Assembly (NCBI RefSeq): GCF_900112615.1
Contig: NZ_FOMK01000011.1
Location: forward strand, 1-64,000
Direction of reading: 5' to 3'
DNA length: 64,000 bases
Source: Chitinophaga sp. CF118
Lineage (GTDB): Bacteria; Bacteroidota; Bacteroidia; Chitinophagales; Chitinophagaceae
Shown here one piece after another: positions 63,631-64,000 of the stretch. How positions within the stretch are numbered: the stretch's first letter is position 1; every line of letters starts with the position of its first letter. The position numbers and the translations under genes are program-made. The notes beneath the pieces were generated by a model, which worked only from the letters and a program-made list of their open reading frames with translations, did no database searches and was not told where the DNA came from.

Positions 63631-64000
63631 ATGGCAAAATCCCAGATCAAAAGTACGCAGAAACACCTCCTGGCTAACCATTCCACAGTTGGCGGGCATG
63701 CTATTTTCTCACTTCCCATCAGCACCTTCCTGCAAAATAGTAATGCCGGAATCCTCCTAACGGACTCACTGCACCGGTTTATATGGTGTAATCAGGTATT
63801 TTTGCGTGATGCCGGTATAGATGCGTCTGCCATTATAGGCAAACCATTCACCGAAGTAATGATACACATGGGACAGCTCATGCGCCACCCGGAAGAGTTT
63901 GTAGCCAAAATGGAAGACATCCGCCGTAAAAAAAAGCCCTTCCAGGGACTTGAACTGACCCTTACAGATAATCGCATATATGAAATAAGTTATATACCCC
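63631..64000 (+). CDS. PAS-domain protein, N-terminal part (runs off window)
   Basis: Starts MAKSQIKSTQKHLLANHS and is open to the window end (123 codons). Residues ~33-100 look like a PAS domain: FLQNSNAGILLTDSLHRFIWCNQVFLRDAGIDASAIIGKPFTEVM (read in parts). There is no signal peptide in the visible part. Probably a sensor kinase or regulator; the output domain lies beyond the window. Confidence 0.75.
   Translation, partial: MAKSQIKSTQKHLLANHSTVGGHAIFSLPISTFLQNSNAGILLTDSLHRFIWCNQVFLRDAGIDASAIIGKPFTEVMIHMGQLMRHPEEFVAKMEDIRRKKKPFQGLELTLTDNRIYEISYIP

Overview
The window looks like a chromosomal segment of a Bacteroidota bacterium, most likely the Chitinophagaceae and close to Chitinophaga. The evidence is a SusC/SusD pair behind an ECF sigma/FecR pair, a type IX secretion C-terminal sorting domain, an HYC_CC_PP-type copper-cluster protein, LytTR and AraC regulators, promoters of the TTTG / TAnnTTTG type, and moderate GC content. 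No plasmid, phage or CRISPR signature is visible.

Layout. About 0-6.4 kb is accessory: a conserved hypothetical protein, three paralogous AraC-type regulators in tandem on the minus strand (the middle one lacks its second helix-turn-helix), and a class III lanthipeptide synthetase-like lyase/kinase protein without a cyclase domain. About 6.4-16 kb holds a class I aldolase, a secreted serine hydrolase, a large GAF-domain protein, a small cysteine-rich ORF, and a 967-residue secreted peptidoglycan-active fusion protein. Copies of a ~140-bp palindromic dispersed element are scattered through this part. About 16-26 kb is a polysaccharide-utilization-type locus: ECF sigma factor, FecR, SusC, SusD, a GH89 alpha-N-acetylglucosaminidase and a LytTR response regulator. 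About 26-36 kb has a DUF3500/HupE pair, a methyltransferase, a DUF1275 protein, a KTSC protein, a siderophore-type TonB receptor, a flavin reductase and a Gfo/Idh/MocA oxidoreductase.

About 36-48 kb is a copper-resistance cluster: CopA ATPase, HMA chaperone, HYC_CC_PP protein, a CusA-type RND pump split into two ORFs at an A7 tract, a CusC-like channel, two successive CusB-like adaptors with heavy-metal-binding motifs, a DUF3347 lipoprotein and a PepSY membrane protein. About 48-50.5 kb is a small accessory patch beside two tRNA genes (a very large hairpin, a frameshifted AAA ATPase remnant, GNAT, Fic). From 50.5 kb to the end the content is mostly housekeeping: tRNA-Gly/tRNA-Leu, enoyl-CoA hydratase, DUF983, Tex, MazG, an NtrY-like histidine kinase, the DUF177-rpmF-plsX operon and the start of a PAS-domain gene.

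How the parts work together. The sigma/FecR/SusC/SusD/GH89 genes form a sense-import-degrade unit for a glycan with terminal alpha-GlcNAc. The copper genes combine inner-membrane export (CopA), a trans-envelope RND pump and periplasmic metal-binding proteins.

The least ordinary signals are the dispersed palindromic element whose arms covary between copies, the split CusA with a perfect A_AAA_AAC heptamer at the frame junction, the cyclase-less LanKC-like protein with an altered catalytic loop, the amidase-SpoIID-T9SS fusion, tandem duplication of the aldolase gene tail, and divergent promoters sharing one palindrome at 63.5 kb. All assignments come from reading the sequence; no database search was run.
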